Source of the DNA: Amycolatopsis sp. WQ 127309
Lineage (GTDB): Bacteria; Actinomycetota; Actinomycetes; Mycobacteriales; Pseudonocardiaceae
Assembly (NCBI RefSeq): GCF_023023025.1
Contig: NZ_CP095481.1
Location: forward strand, 2,790,001 to 2,854,000
Direction: 5' to 3'
DNA length: 64,000 bases
This document shows, piece after piece, positions 16,861 to 25,674 of this stretch. Within the stretch, counting starts at the first letter, position 1. Every line of letters starts with the position of its first letter. Made by a program: the position numbers and the translations under genes. The notes under the pieces are model-generated. The model had not been told where the DNA came from. It worked only from the letters and a program-made list of their open reading frames with translations, and did not search any database.

Positions 16861-18090
16861 TCAGTTGTTCGTGCGCTCCGTCGGCGGCGCCTTCTGGACC
16901 TGGGCGGTCAGCAGCGTCTTGAACGAGGCGAGCGTCGCGTCCTTCGACGGGCCGAACGAGTCCACGATGACGACGCGGTTGTAGAGGACGTAGACCGCGC
17001 GGTAGACCTGCTGGCTGCTGTCCGCCGCCGAGAACACCTGGACCCCGTGCAGGGACAGGTTGCGGTTGGCGGTCAGGCCGCCCTCCTGCTCGGCGTTCGC
17101 GTACTCCGCCGCCACCGCGGACGCGGCCTGCGCGTTCGGCAGCTCGAGCGCGAACAGGCCGAGCGTGACGTCGCCGTCCTTGGTCGTCTTGAGCAGGCCG
17201 TCGGTCATGCCGCCGGACTTGAGCTTCTCGATGACCGTGGTCGGCAGGTACTTGGCCGACTGCAGCTTGTCCAGGTCGAACTCGCCACCGCCGGCGCGGG
17301 TCGTGCCGGCCGGGGTGACCAGCGCGGCGGAGTTGTCGCTCGGCTCGGGCTTGGCCGCGGGCGGCTCCGGCAGCGGCTTCACCGTCGGGGCCGGCGGCGG
17401 CTGCTGGGTGGTGCTCTGCTGGGCGACCGGCGGGGTGGTGCCGTTGTCCTTGATGAACAGCGCCCAGACGCCGTAGCCGAGGCCGGCCACGACCAGGACG
17501 GCGATCACGGCGAAGGCGATCTTCTTGCCCTTGCCGGACGACGGCTGCGTCTGGAAGCTCTCCGGGCCCTGGCTGATCCAGTCCGCGTTGCCCGACTGCG
17601 ACATCGGCGGGAAGTCCGAGCCGCCCCACGGCGGGCTGACGTCCTGCTGCTGCGCGCCCCACGGGTTCTGCTGGCTCTGCTGCGGCGGGCGCTGGAAGCC
17701 GCCGGCCGGGGACTGCTGGCCGTACTGCTGCTGGGGGAACCCACCGGCCGGGGACTGCTGGCTGTACTGCGGCTGCTGTTGCTGCTGCCACTGCGGGACG
17801 ACCTGGGTCCGCTCGCCGCCCCCGGCGTCGGTGGCGGAGACGACCTGCGTCGCCTCGGCCGCGTCGGCCTGCTGCTGCGGCGCGGGCGGGCTCACCGGTG
17901 CGATGATCTGGGTCTCGGAGGCGCTGTCGCCCATCGGCTGCTGCGCGGGCTGAGCGGGGGCGGCCTGGCTGTCGCCGGTCGTGACGGCCATGGACAGCAC
18001 CCGATCACGCCGCGTCCGGTATTCGTCGGCCGTCAGGTTTCCCGCCGCCAGCTCCTCGTCAAGCCTGCGCAGCTCTTCCTGCCAGGTCAC
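16861..18090 (-). CDS. SHOCT-like, Gln/Pro-rich single-pass membrane protein
   Basis: A 409-residue protein. It starts with a short helical hairpin, VTWQEELRRLDEELAAGNLT, continuing into EYRTRRDRVL (SHOCT-like). A long Gln/Pro/Gly-rich cytoplasmic stretch follows (about 40-200), with a repeated QQSPAGGF motif. One membrane helix at about 216-237 (AFAVIAVLVVAGLGYGVWAL) leads to a Pro-rich linker and an extracytoplasmic domain (about 275-400). It has a full paralogue at 24269-25432 that shares the same opening and layout. GTG 18090 is chosen because it matches the paralogue's start and has AAGGGGG ahead. Function unknown. Confidence 0.75.
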   Translation of the reverse strand: MTWQEELRRLDEELAAGNLTADEYRTRRDRVLSMAVTTGDSQAAPAQPAQQPMGDSASETQIIAPVSPPAPQQQADAAEATQVVSATDAGGGERTQVVPQWQQQQQPQYSQQSPAGGFPQQQYGQQSPAGGFQRPPQQSQQNPWGAQQQDVSPPWGGSDFPPMSQSGNADWISQGPESFQTQPSSGKGKKIAFAVIAVLVVAGLGYGVWALFIKDNGTTPPVAQQSTTQQPPPAPTVKPLPEPPAAKPEPSDNSAALVTPAGTTRAGGGEFDLDKLQSAKYLPTTVIEKLKSGGMTDGLLKTTKDGDVTLGLFALELPNAQAASAVAAEYANAEQEGGLTANRNLSLHGVQVFSAADSSQQVYRAVYVLYNRVVIVDSFGPSKDATLASFKTLLTAQVQKAPPTERTNN

Positions 18091-18244
18091 CCCGGTACCC
18101 CCTTCGGGTAGATCGCCTGCGAAATCGTGCGAGTGTATGGGTGCAGCCGCGTGACCGCACGGAGTCATTGTGCACGGGTGTGCTCACCTGTTCGTCGCCC
18201 ACCACCCCGTCGTTACCTTCGGGTGGCGCATCCCGCTTCCCAGG

Positions 18245-19561
18245 TCACCTGGGGTGTTGCGCGAGCACGGCGGCGAGCTGGTCGATGGTCTGGTTCCGCA
18301 GCAGCGGGGACGATCCGCCGATCACGCTCCGTTCGACCAGTTCGAACGTGATCACGTCCCGGTCGGCGAACAACCCGGTGAGTTCCTGCGCGTTGCTCTG
18401 CGCCGTCGTCTCGGCGTGCACGATGGTGACGTCCTGGCAGGTCGCGGCCAGGAACGGGCTCGCGAACTGGGTGAACGAGTCGGCCACGACGGCGGTGTTC
18501 TGCCCGATCGAACCGGCCGGTTTGGCGCCGTCCGGCTGGGTCAGGTGCAGCGGCGTCTTGAAGTCGCTGGCGATGTAGCGGGTGCGGTCGGCGCCGCCGT
18601 CGGTGGAGAGGCTGTAGGTCGTCAGCTTCCGCTGTTCGTCGCGGCCGAGCACCCGGGCCAGGTCCGCCGGCCACGGCCGGGTGCCGTTCGGCGCCGCCTG
18701 CCAGCGGACCGTGCTGCCGGGCTGGATGGACTGCCCCAGCGCGTACGTCATGACCAGGCCGCCGTCGAACGACCAGTGCGTGTCGTTCGGGTCGTACAGC
18801 GAATGGCCGGTGCGCTTCTCGGCGTCGGCCAGGGCGGGCCGCAGGTCGATCGCGCCCGCCTCGCGGGGCACGCGGTTCCAGAACTCGGCGGTGCGGGCCT
18901 GGGCGCACGGCTTACCGACGTAGTTGTCCGGCAGGTGCGACGGCTCTTCGCTGTACTTGTCGGGCGCGATGACCAGCTCGAACTTCCGCCCCGAGTTCTC
19001 GACGGCGGCGCGCAGCTTCCGCAGCGCCGCGACGACGTGGTCGGTGTCCATCACCGGCCGGCAGCGGGCGTTGACGTCCTCGCCGAGGTACATCCAGCCG
19101 TCCTTGCCCGGGAGCACGGTCGGGTAGACGTAACCCGGGACGTCGCCGGTGCTGGGCTGGCCCTGGTCGACGCCGACGGTGCCGCCCTCGTGGCTGGTGC
19201 CCTGGCCGGACCCGGGCGGGTCGCCGAAGACGCCGGTGCTGATGCCGTCGGCGGCCTGGACGCCGGCCTGGCGCAGCGGCAGGTGGTCGGTGGCCCAGCC
19301 GGCCATGCCGGTGAAGAAGCCCCAGCCGTCGCCCAGGCTGGGGAAGTCCCGCAGCGGCCGGTTCTCGAAGGCGGTGGGGTGGACGCCGACCGCGGAGAGC
19401 AGCAGCGGCGTCACGAAGAAGAAGGCCGCGCAGGCGAGGGCCGTGCGCTGGCGTTTGCTGTGCCGGGGCCGGTAGAGGTTGTGCTCCTTCGGCAGCCAGG
19501 ACTCCGGGGTCCTCGGCAGGCCCGGGTCGGTGGGCAACTGCGACGGAGGACGGGAGGACAC
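18245..19561 (-). CDS. AlgX/AlgJ-like SGNH acetyltransferase-type membrane protein
   Basis: A 438-residue protein with a cytoplasmic N-tail rich in Pro, one signal-anchor helix at about residues 42-60 (ALACAAFFFVTPLLLSAV), and an extracytoplasmic domain. This contains the DTHWS motif (in YDPNDTHWSFDGG) typical of AlgX/AlgJ SGNH proteins, plus a late VVADSFTQF that fits the Ser block. In alginate and other exopolysaccharides these proteins transfer acetyl groups delivered by an MBOAT protein. No MBOAT gene is visible here. It sits beside methyltransferase and glycosyltransferase genes, so modification of a surface glycan is likely. Confidence 0.8.
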   Translation of the reverse strand: MSSRPPSQLPTDPGLPRTPESWLPKEHNLYRPRHSKRQRTALACAAFFFVTPLLLSAVGVHPTAFENRPLRDFPSLGDGWGFFTGMAGWATDHLPLRQAGVQAADGISTGVFGDPPGSGQGTSHEGGTVGVDQGQPSTGDVPGYVYPTVLPGKDGWMYLGEDVNARCRPVMDTDHVVAALRKLRAAVENSGRKFELVIAPDKYSEEPSHLPDNYVGKPCAQARTAEFWNRVPREAGAIDLRPALADAEKRTGHSLYDPNDTHWSFDGGLVMTYALGQSIQPGSTVRWQAAPNGTRPWPADLARVLGRDEQRKLTTYSLSTDGGADRTRYIASDFKTPLHLTQPDGAKPAGSIGQNTAVVADSFTQFASPFLAATCQDVTIVHAETTAQSNAQELTGLFADRDVITFELVERSVIGGSSPLLRNQTIDQLAAVLAQHPR

Positions 19562-19626
19562 GGCCGTATCCTAGCGCCGGGCCGGAGCGTGGCGGCCCCG
19601 AACAGGTGAACGCGAGGGGACGTGCG

Positions 19627-21048
19627 ATGAACGGTGGCCGAGGGCCGGGCTACGACCAGCGGCTGGCCCGGGAACGGGACACCTTCGCCGACCAGGAGGA
19701 CATCCACGGCAACCTGCCGCCGTCGGCGCACCGCTGGTCCAACAAGCACGTGCGGCCGAAGCTCGACGCGCTCGGCGTGCCGGGCATCGACGAGCTGATC
19801 GTCGGCCAGATCGCCGAACGCGCTCAGCGGCTCGACCGCGACACCGTCGTGCTGTCGCTGGGCAGCGGCAACGGCGACCAGGAGCTCGGCTGGCTGCGCG
19901 GGCTGGCCGAGGCCGGGCTGGACAACGTCCGGCTGCGGCTGCTGGAGCTGAACCCGGACATGCAGGCCCGGGCCGAGGCGGCCGCCCGCGAGCAGGGCGT
20001 GGCCGACCGCGTCGAGCTGATCACCGCGGACTTCAACACCTGGCGGGCCGACGCCGAGCACGACGTCGTCGTCGGGTTCCAGGCCCTGCACCACGTGCTC
20101 GACCTCGAACACCTCTACGCGCAGATCACGAGCAGCCTCACGCGGGACGGCGTCCTGGTCGTGCACGACATGATCGGCCGCAACGGGCACCGCCGGTGGC
20201 CGGAGGCCCTGGAGGTCGTCGACCGGATCTGGGCGACGCTGCCGCCGGAACTGCGCCGCAACGCGCTGACCGGGCAGGTCGACGAGCAGTTCGTCGACAT
20301 CGACTGCGCGGCCGACGGCTTCGAGGGCATCCGCGCCCAGGACGTCCTGCCGGTGCTGCTCGACCACCTGCACCCGAGCCTGTTCCTGCCCTACGGCAAC
20401 GTGATCGACCCGTTCGTCGACCGGATCTACGGCCACAACGTCGACCTGGACAACCCGGGGCACGTCGAGCTGCTCGACCAGGTCGGCGTGCTCGACGACG
20501 CCCTGCTCGACCTCGGGGTCGTCACCGGGACGCGGCTGACCGCGCTGTTCCACCCGACGCCGCAGCCGCTGCGCGTGCACGGCACCCGGACGCCCGAACG
20601 GTCCGTTCGCGACACCCGCGTCGTCGATCCGGCGGGTCGCGCGTCGTTCCGCCCCGGCGGCACGGGTGGTGAGCGGCTCGTGCGCGGCGCGGGGATCGTC
20701 ACCGGCCGGATCAACGGGCTCTACCACGACGACTGGGCGGCGCCGTCGATCGAGTTCCCGCTGCTGCCGACCACCGCCGTCGGTGCCCTGGAACTGCGCA
20801 CCTACCTGCCGGACGACGCCACCGAGCACGGCGGCGTCACCGTCTCCGTGGACGGCGTCCCGGTCGCGAAGGCCGACGTCGGACCGGGGCTGGTCGAGCA
20901 GGTCCTGCCGGTCCGGCTCGACGCCCACCGCCAGGTGCGGCTGTCCGTCGACGCCGACTGGTCGCTGACCGCCGGGCTCGGCGGCGACCGGCGGACGCTG
21001 TCCTACATCCTCGTCGGGCTGTCGCTGCTCGAACGGATCGAAAACTGA
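19627..21048 (+). CDS. SAM-dependent methyltransferase with C-terminal beta-rich domain
   Basis: A 473-residue protein. The methyltransferase part (about residues 60-190) has VVLSLGSGNGDQELGWLRGL as motif I, LELNPDM as motif II and VVVGFQALHHVLDLEHLYAQ as the motif IV region. The C-terminal part (about 330-470) contains Val/Asp/Leu-rich strands (VTVSVDGVPVAKADV, LPVRLDAHRQVRLSVDADWS) that resemble a small jelly-roll domain. ATG 19627 follows GAGGGG. It lies 43 nt upstream of the large glycosyltransferase fusion and probably acts on the same glycan. Confidence 0.8.
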   Translation: MNGGRGPGYDQRLARERDTFADQEDIHGNLPPSAHRWSNKHVRPKLDALGVPGIDELIVGQIAERAQRLDRDTVVLSLGSGNGDQELGWLRGLAEAGLDNVRLRLLELNPDMQARAEAAAREQGVADRVELITADFNTWRADAEHDVVVGFQALHHVLDLEHLYAQITSSLTRDGVLVVHDMIGRNGHRRWPEALEVVDRIWATLPPELRRNALTGQVDEQFVDIDCAADGFEGIRAQDVLPVLLDHLHPSLFLPYGNVIDPFVDRIYGHNVDLDNPGHVELLDQVGVLDDALLDLGVVTGTRLTALFHPTPQPLRVHGTRTPERSVRDTRVVDPAGRASFRPGGTGGERLVRGAGIVTGRINGLYHDDWAAPSIEFPLLPTTAVGALELRTYLPDDATEHGGVTVSVDGVPVAKADVGPGLVEQVLPVRLDAHRQVRLSVDADWSLTAGLGGDRRTLSYILVGLSLLERIEN

Positions 21049-21091
21049 GGTCCGGCCCGGCGGTGCTGGTCGGGCCGCTAATCTGCCCGGC

Positions 21092-24000
21092 ATGGGCAAG
21101 GGGACTGGCGCCGAGCGGCTGATCGACTGGACCGGCGAGCGGTGCGTGCCGTGGACCGACGACCTCCAGGTGATCTACGAGCACTACCACCGCTACGCGT
21201 TCGCGGCCCGGTTCGTCGCCGGCAAGCGCGTCCTCGACCTGGCCAGCGGCGAGGGCTACGGCGGCGCGCTGCTGGCGCGCACGGCCGCCGAGGTCGTCGG
21301 CCTCGAGATCGACCCGCGGACCGTCGAGCACGCCCGGACCCGCTACCCGGGCTCGCGCTTCGAGGTCGGCTCGATCACCGACCCGAAGGCCCTCGACGGC
21401 GAGACGTTCGACGTCATCACCTGCTTCGAGGCGATCGAGCACGTCGACGCGCAGGACAAGCTGATGGAGCTGGTGACGGCCCGGCTCGCGCCGGGCGGGG
21501 TCTTCCTCTGCAGCACGCCGGACATCGAGGTCTACACGCACGACCACGGCAACGAGAACCCGTACCACGTGCACGAGCTGACCGAGTCCGCGTTCCGCTC
21601 GCTGCTCGCCGGCAGCTTCGAGCACGTCGTGGTGCTGCGCCAGAACGTCGCCGTCGGCTCGCTGATCCACGACGGCGGGGCCGGCTCCGGCGCCGAGGTC
21701 CTCACCGTCCAGCAGGACGACGCCGACGGCTGGGTCGTCGAAACCGGCGCGCCGCACACCTACTTCGTCTCGGTCGCCTCCGCGAAGCCGATCGACGTGC
21801 CCTCGACGTCCGCCATGGTCGACCCGAAGCTGACGCTCGTCGCGCGAGCCGCCGCCGAGGCCGGCCGGCTGCGTGACGCGCTGGGCCGCACCGAGGCCGA
21901 GCGCGCGCAGGCGAGCGCGTCCGTCGCCGAGCTGACCGCCCGGCTGTCGGAGGTCACCGCCGCCGAGCGGCTGACCGCGACCGAACGCGACGAGGCGCTG
22001 CGCCAGGCCGAGCGCGCCCGCGAAGACCGGCAGCGCGCGGCCGGCGAGCTGAGCCGCCTGCAGCGCAAGTCCGGTTACGACAGCGAACGGCTGGAGTGGC
22101 TGGCGAGCAACAACTCCGGCCTCTCCGAGACCATCGGCCGGCTCGCCGCGGAGAACGAGAAGCTGCGCTCCGAGACGTCCGCGCTCGTGCAGCGCGCGAT
22201 CGGCAAGTACCGCGGCTCGATCGAGAAGTTCGCGCCCCGCGGCACCCGCCGTCGCGACCTCTACGAGACGACGCTCGGCCGCCCGGCCGGCGTCCTGCCC
22301 GGCCAGCCCGCCGCGGTGCCCGGCCCGGTCGCGGTGACCATCAGCGACCAGCCGATCGTCAGCGTCGTCATCCCGGTCTACGGCAACTGGCCGTTCACCC
22401 GCGGCTGCCTCGACTCGATCCAGCGGCACCTGCCCTCGACGCCGTTCGAGGTCATCGTCGTCGACGACGCCTCGCGCGACGACTCCGCCGACCGCGTCGC
22501 CGGCTGCGCCGGGATCCGGCTGGTCCGCGCGCCGAAGAACCTCGGGTTCGTCGGCGCCTGCAACCTCGGCGCCGAGAACGCCCGCGGCGACTTCATCTTC
22601 TTCCTGAACAACGACACCGAGGTCACGGCGGGCTGGCTCGACGAGCTCGTCGGCGTCGTCGAGACCCGCCCGGACGTCGGGCTCGTCGGCTCGAAGCTCG
22701 TCTACCCGGACGGCCGGCTGCAGGAGTGCGGCGGCATCATCTGGGCCGACGGCACCGGCTGGAACTACGGCAGGCTGCAGTCACCGGACGCGCCCTGGTA
22801 CCAGGCCCTGCGCGACGTCGACTACTGCTCCGGCGCGGCCCTGCTGGTCCGCCGCGACCTGTTCGAGCGCGTCGGCGGCTTCGACACGCGCTTCTCGCCC
22901 GCCTACTACGAGGACACCGACCTCGCGTTCGCCGTGCGGGCGGCCGGGTACCGGACGATGGTCCAGCCCGCGTCGGTCGTCGTGCACCACGAAGGCATCA
23001 CCAACGGCACGGACGTCTCCTCCGGCGTGAAGCGCCACCAGGAGCTCAACCGCGGCGTCTTCGTCGACAAGTGGAGCGTCCAGCTGCGCGACCACTTCCC
23101 CGAGGCGAGCCCGCGCGCGGTGTGGGCCGGGCGGCAGCGCACGAAGGACGGCCACCGCGGCGGCACCGTGCTCGTCGCCGACCACCAGGTGCCCATGCCG
23201 GACAAGGACTCCGGCTCGGTGCGGATGTTCCGGATCCTCGAGCTGCTCGTCGGGCTCGGCCACCGCGTCGTGTTCATGCCGCTCAACAACGCGCTCCCCG
23301 AGCCGTACGCCGGCGCGCTGTACCGCGCGGGCGTCACGGTCGTCACCGGGCTCGGCGAGCAGCAGGAGTTCCTGCGCGAGGCCGGCGCCGACCTGAAGCT
23401 GACCATCCTGTCGCGGCCGCACGTCGCGTGGCAGCTGCTGGAGCAGGTCCGCGAGCACGCGCCGGACTGCCTCATCGCCTACGACACCGTCGACCTGCAC
23501 TTCGTCCGGCTCAACCGGCAGGCCGACCTGGCCGCGCGGCTCGGCGACACCCGCGAGGAGCTGACGCTGCGGCGCCGCGCCGAGGTGCTGCGGGAGTCCG
23601 AGCTGGGCCTGACCCGCGCCACCGACGTCACCTTCGTCGTGTCCGATGTGGAGCGTGCGCTCCTGGGCGAGCTCGTGCCGTCGGCGCGGGTCGAGGTGCT
23701 GTCCAACGTGCACCACGCCGACGGCTCGGTGGCCGTCCCGGAAGGACGGTCGGGGGTGCTGTTCGTCGGCAGCTTCGACCACCTGCCCAACCGGGACGCG
23801 GCGCGCTGGCTGGCGACCGAGATCATGCCGCTCGTGCGGCGCCGCCGGCCGGACGCGGTCGCGCAGATCGTCGGCAGCAACCCGCCGCAGGAGGTGTTCG
23901 ACCTCGAGCGTGACGGCGTCGTCGTCCGCGGCTGGGTGCAGCACCTGGACGGCGCCTACCGCGAGGCCCGGGCCGTCGTCGCGCCGCTGCGCTTCGGCGC

Positions 24001-24268
24001 CGGCGTCAAGGGAAAGCTGGGGGAGAGCCTCGGGTACGGCGTTCCCGTGGTCGCCACTCCGCTCGCCACCGAGGGCATGCACCTGACGCACGGCCGGGAC
24101 GTCCTCGTCGGCAGCACGGCCGAGGAGCTCGCCGAGGAGATCGTCACCTTGCTCGACGACGACAAGCTGTGGCAGCGGCTGTCCGAAGAGGGCAAGACCG
24201 TGGTGGACCGCCTGTTCGGCGCGGACGTCGCCCGCCGCACCCTGGAAGGCGTGCTCGACGGGTCGTGA
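21092..24268 (+). CDS. Methyltransferase, coiled-coil, GT2 and GT4 glycosyltransferase fusion
   Basis: A 1058-residue cytoplasmic multi-enzyme. Domain 1 (about residues 15-210) is a class I methyltransferase with VLDLASGEGYGGALLAR at 47-63 and CFEAIEHVDA. A long helical coiled coil rich in Ala, Glu and Arg follows (about 252-375). Domain 2 (about 420-680) is a GT2 glycosyltransferase with VSVVIPVYGNW, VVDDAS near 455, FFLNNDTEV near 502 and YYEDTDLAF. Domain 3 (about 690-1050) is a GT4/GT-B transferase with LFVGSFDHLPNRDAA and FGAGVKGKLGESLGYGVPVV. A leaderless TAATCT box precedes the ATG by 7 nt. The coiled coil probably sets oligomerisation or glycan-length control, as in O-antigen terminator enzymes; that is inferred. 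The stop abuts the convergent gene. Confidence 0.88.
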   Translation: MGKGTGAERLIDWTGERCVPWTDDLQVIYEHYHRYAFAARFVAGKRVLDLASGEGYGGALLARTAAEVVGLEIDPRTVEHARTRYPGSRFEVGSITDPKALDGETFDVITCFEAIEHVDAQDKLMELVTARLAPGGVFLCSTPDIEVYTHDHGNENPYHVHELTESAFRSLLAGSFEHVVVLRQNVAVGSLIHDGGAGSGAEVLTVQQDDADGWVVETGAPHTYFVSVASAKPIDVPSTSAMVDPKLTLVARAAAEAGRLRDALGRTEAERAQASASVAELTARLSEVTAAERLTATERDEALRQAERAREDRQRAAGELSRLQRKSGYDSERLEWLASNNSGLSETIGRLAAENEKLRSETSALVQRAIGKYRGSIEKFAPRGTRRRDLYETTLGRPAGVLPGQPAAVPGPVAVTISDQPIVSVVIPVYGNWPFTRGCLDSIQRHLPSTPFEVIVVDDASRDDSADRVAGCAGIRLVRAPKNLGFVGACNLGAENARGDFIFFLNNDTEVTAGWLDELVGVVETRPDVGLVGSKLVYPDGRLQECGGIIWADGTGWNYGRLQSPDAPWYQALRDVDYCSGAALLVRRDLFERVGGFDTRFSPAYYEDTDLAFAVRAAGYRTMVQPASVVVHHEGITNGTDVSSGVKRHQELNRGVFVDKWSVQLRDHFPEASPRAVWAGRQRTKDGHRGGTVLVADHQVPMPDKDSGSVRMFRILELLVGLGHRVVFMPLNNALPEPYAGALYRAGVTVVTGLGEQQEFLREAGADLKLTILSRPHVAWQLLEQVREHAPDCLIAYDTVDLHFVRLNRQADLAARLGDTREELTLRRRAEVLRESELGLTRATDVTFVVSDVERALLGELVPSARVEVLSNVHHADGSVAVPEGRSGVLFVGSFDHLPNRDAARWLATEIMPLVRRRRPDAVAQIVGSNPPQEVFDLERDGVVVRGWVQHLDGAYREARAVVAPLRFGAGVKGKLGESLGYGVPVVATPLATEGMHLTHGRDVLVGSTAEELAEEIVTLLDDDKLWQRLSEEGKTVVDRLFGADVARRTLEGVLDGS

Positions 24269-25432
24269 TCAGCTGGGCGGCAACGCCTTCTGGAACACGG
24301 CGAGCGCGTTGTCCAGGCTGGTCTTCAGCCCGGCCTTGTCCTGGTCGAACGGCAGGGACGCCCAGAGCACGACGGCGACCTTGCCCGAGGTGTACCAGGT
24401 GCCGTCCATCCGCTGCTCGCCGCTGCGGCCGCTGACGATCTTCCCGTCGGCGGCGAGCGGCTTGAACCCGCCGGCGTCGGCGGCGGCGCGGAGGTAGTCG
24501 ACGACGGCCTTCGCGCCGTCCTCGTTCTCCGTCGGGATCGCGTAGGCGAGGAAGCCGGTGTCGCCGGAGTTCGACGCGCGGTAGACGAGCTGCGTGACGC
24601 CGTGCTGCGAGAAGACCTGCGCGGTCTCCTTGGGGTAGAGGTTCAGGTCGAGGCCCTTGGCCAGCGACATCGTCGAGCTCTCCGGGTGCTGCACGCCGGG
24701 CAGCGGCGGGACCTGGTCCTCCAGCTGCGGCTGGGCCGCTGCGGCCGGCGGCTGCGTCACGCTCGGCGTGAACGTCGTCAGCGCGTTCGGCGCCGGGTCG
24801 TCCTTCCCGAGCCACATCGTCCCGCCGATGATCATGCCGAGCACGACCAGCACGCCGAGGGCGATGAACGGCCACGTCGTCCAGGTCCGCCCGGACGACT
24901 CCTCGTCGTCGACGCCCCACCGGTGCTTACCGGGGCCCTCGTCGTCCGGCTCGGTCTCGTGCTGCTGGGTCTCGCCGCCCGGCGGCGTGATCGGCGGGAA
25001 CCGGCTGCCGGGCGGCTGCTCGACCTGGCCGTCGACCCGCAGGTAGCGGGTCGGGGTGATGTCGGCCGGGCTCGGCGCGGTGGTCATGTGGTCCGGCAGG
25101 GCCGGCACGCTGCTGGTCGACATCGCCTTCGGCAGCCCGGTGCGCTGCCACGGCGGGTGCGGCCGCTGCGCGTGCGCGTGCGGCACCATCGGCCGCGGCG
25201 ACTCCATGCGCTGCGGCGGCGGGCCCTGCGGGGCCGGTGCGGGGTGGCCGGCGGGGTTGGTGCTCCGCCAGGCTTCACCCGGACGGCGTAGCGGGGACGG
25301 AACCGGTGACGGAACCGTCGAACCGGAGGCCTGTGCGAGCAGCTCGTCCCGCTGTTTGCGGTGGTCAGCGGGCTCGATCCGACCTTCGGCAAGCTCCGCG
25401 TCGAGGCGGCGAAGCTCTTCCTGCCAGCTCAT
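24269..25432 (-). CDS. SHOCT-like single-pass membrane protein, paralogue of the 16861-18090 gene
   Basis: A 387-residue protein. Its N-terminal helical hairpin SWQEELRRLDAELAEGRIEP matches the paralogue at 16861-18090. Then come a Pro/Arg/His-rich cytoplasmic region, one membrane helix at about residues 200-222 (WPFIALGVLVVLGMIIGGTM) and an extracytoplasmic domain with NLYPKETAQVF and VDYLRAAADA. ATG 25432 is chosen to match the paralogue; an in-frame ATG lies 9 codons further upstream (25459). The two copies flank the glycosylation genes, which hints at a role in the cell envelope. Function unknown. Confidence 0.72.
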   Translation of the reverse strand: MSWQEELRRLDAELAEGRIEPADHRKQRDELLAQASGSTVPSPVPSPLRRPGEAWRSTNPAGHPAPAPQGPPPQRMESPRPMVPHAHAQRPHPPWQRTGLPKAMSTSSVPALPDHMTTAPSPADITPTRYLRVDGQVEQPPGSRFPPITPPGGETQQHETEPDDEGPGKHRWGVDDEESSGRTWTTWPFIALGVLVVLGMIIGGTMWLGKDDPAPNALTTFTPSVTQPPAAAAQPQLEDQVPPLPGVQHPESSTMSLAKGLDLNLYPKETAQVFSQHGVTQLVYRASNSGDTGFLAYAIPTENEDGAKAVVDYLRAAADAGGFKPLAADGKIVSGRSGEQRMDGTWYTSGKVAVVLWASLPFDQDKAGLKTSLDNALAVFQKALPPS

Positions 25433-25591
25433 CCTTGGACCCCCATCCACCATTCGGGGCATCAGTCTGGCACGGGCTGCCGACCAGCGAGGTTGCGGTT
25501 TGAGGTTGATCGGCAACGTAGCGCAAGTCGCCGGATTTCGGGAGTCCCGCCGGCCAACCTCACCGCGTCACCCGTCAGGCCCCCGAAACTG

Positions 25592-25607
25592 TCGTACGTA
25601 TGTTCTA
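25592..25607 (+). promoter_or_regulatory. SOS-box-like (LexA) site over a TAAAAT -10 element
   Basis: TCGTACGTATGTTCTA matches 10 of the 12 fixed positions of the actinobacterial LexA box TCGAAC-N4-GTTCGA. A TAAAAT -10-like box (25606-25611) overlaps its right end. The next gene starts 68 nt downstream. Damage-inducible control is a testable possibility. Confidence 0.4.
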
Positions 25608-25674
25608 AAATTGGCGTTGTACAGGGGAGATGCCGCTCGCAACCGCGGGTGGTGTGATGGAGGAAGGCAGGGCC

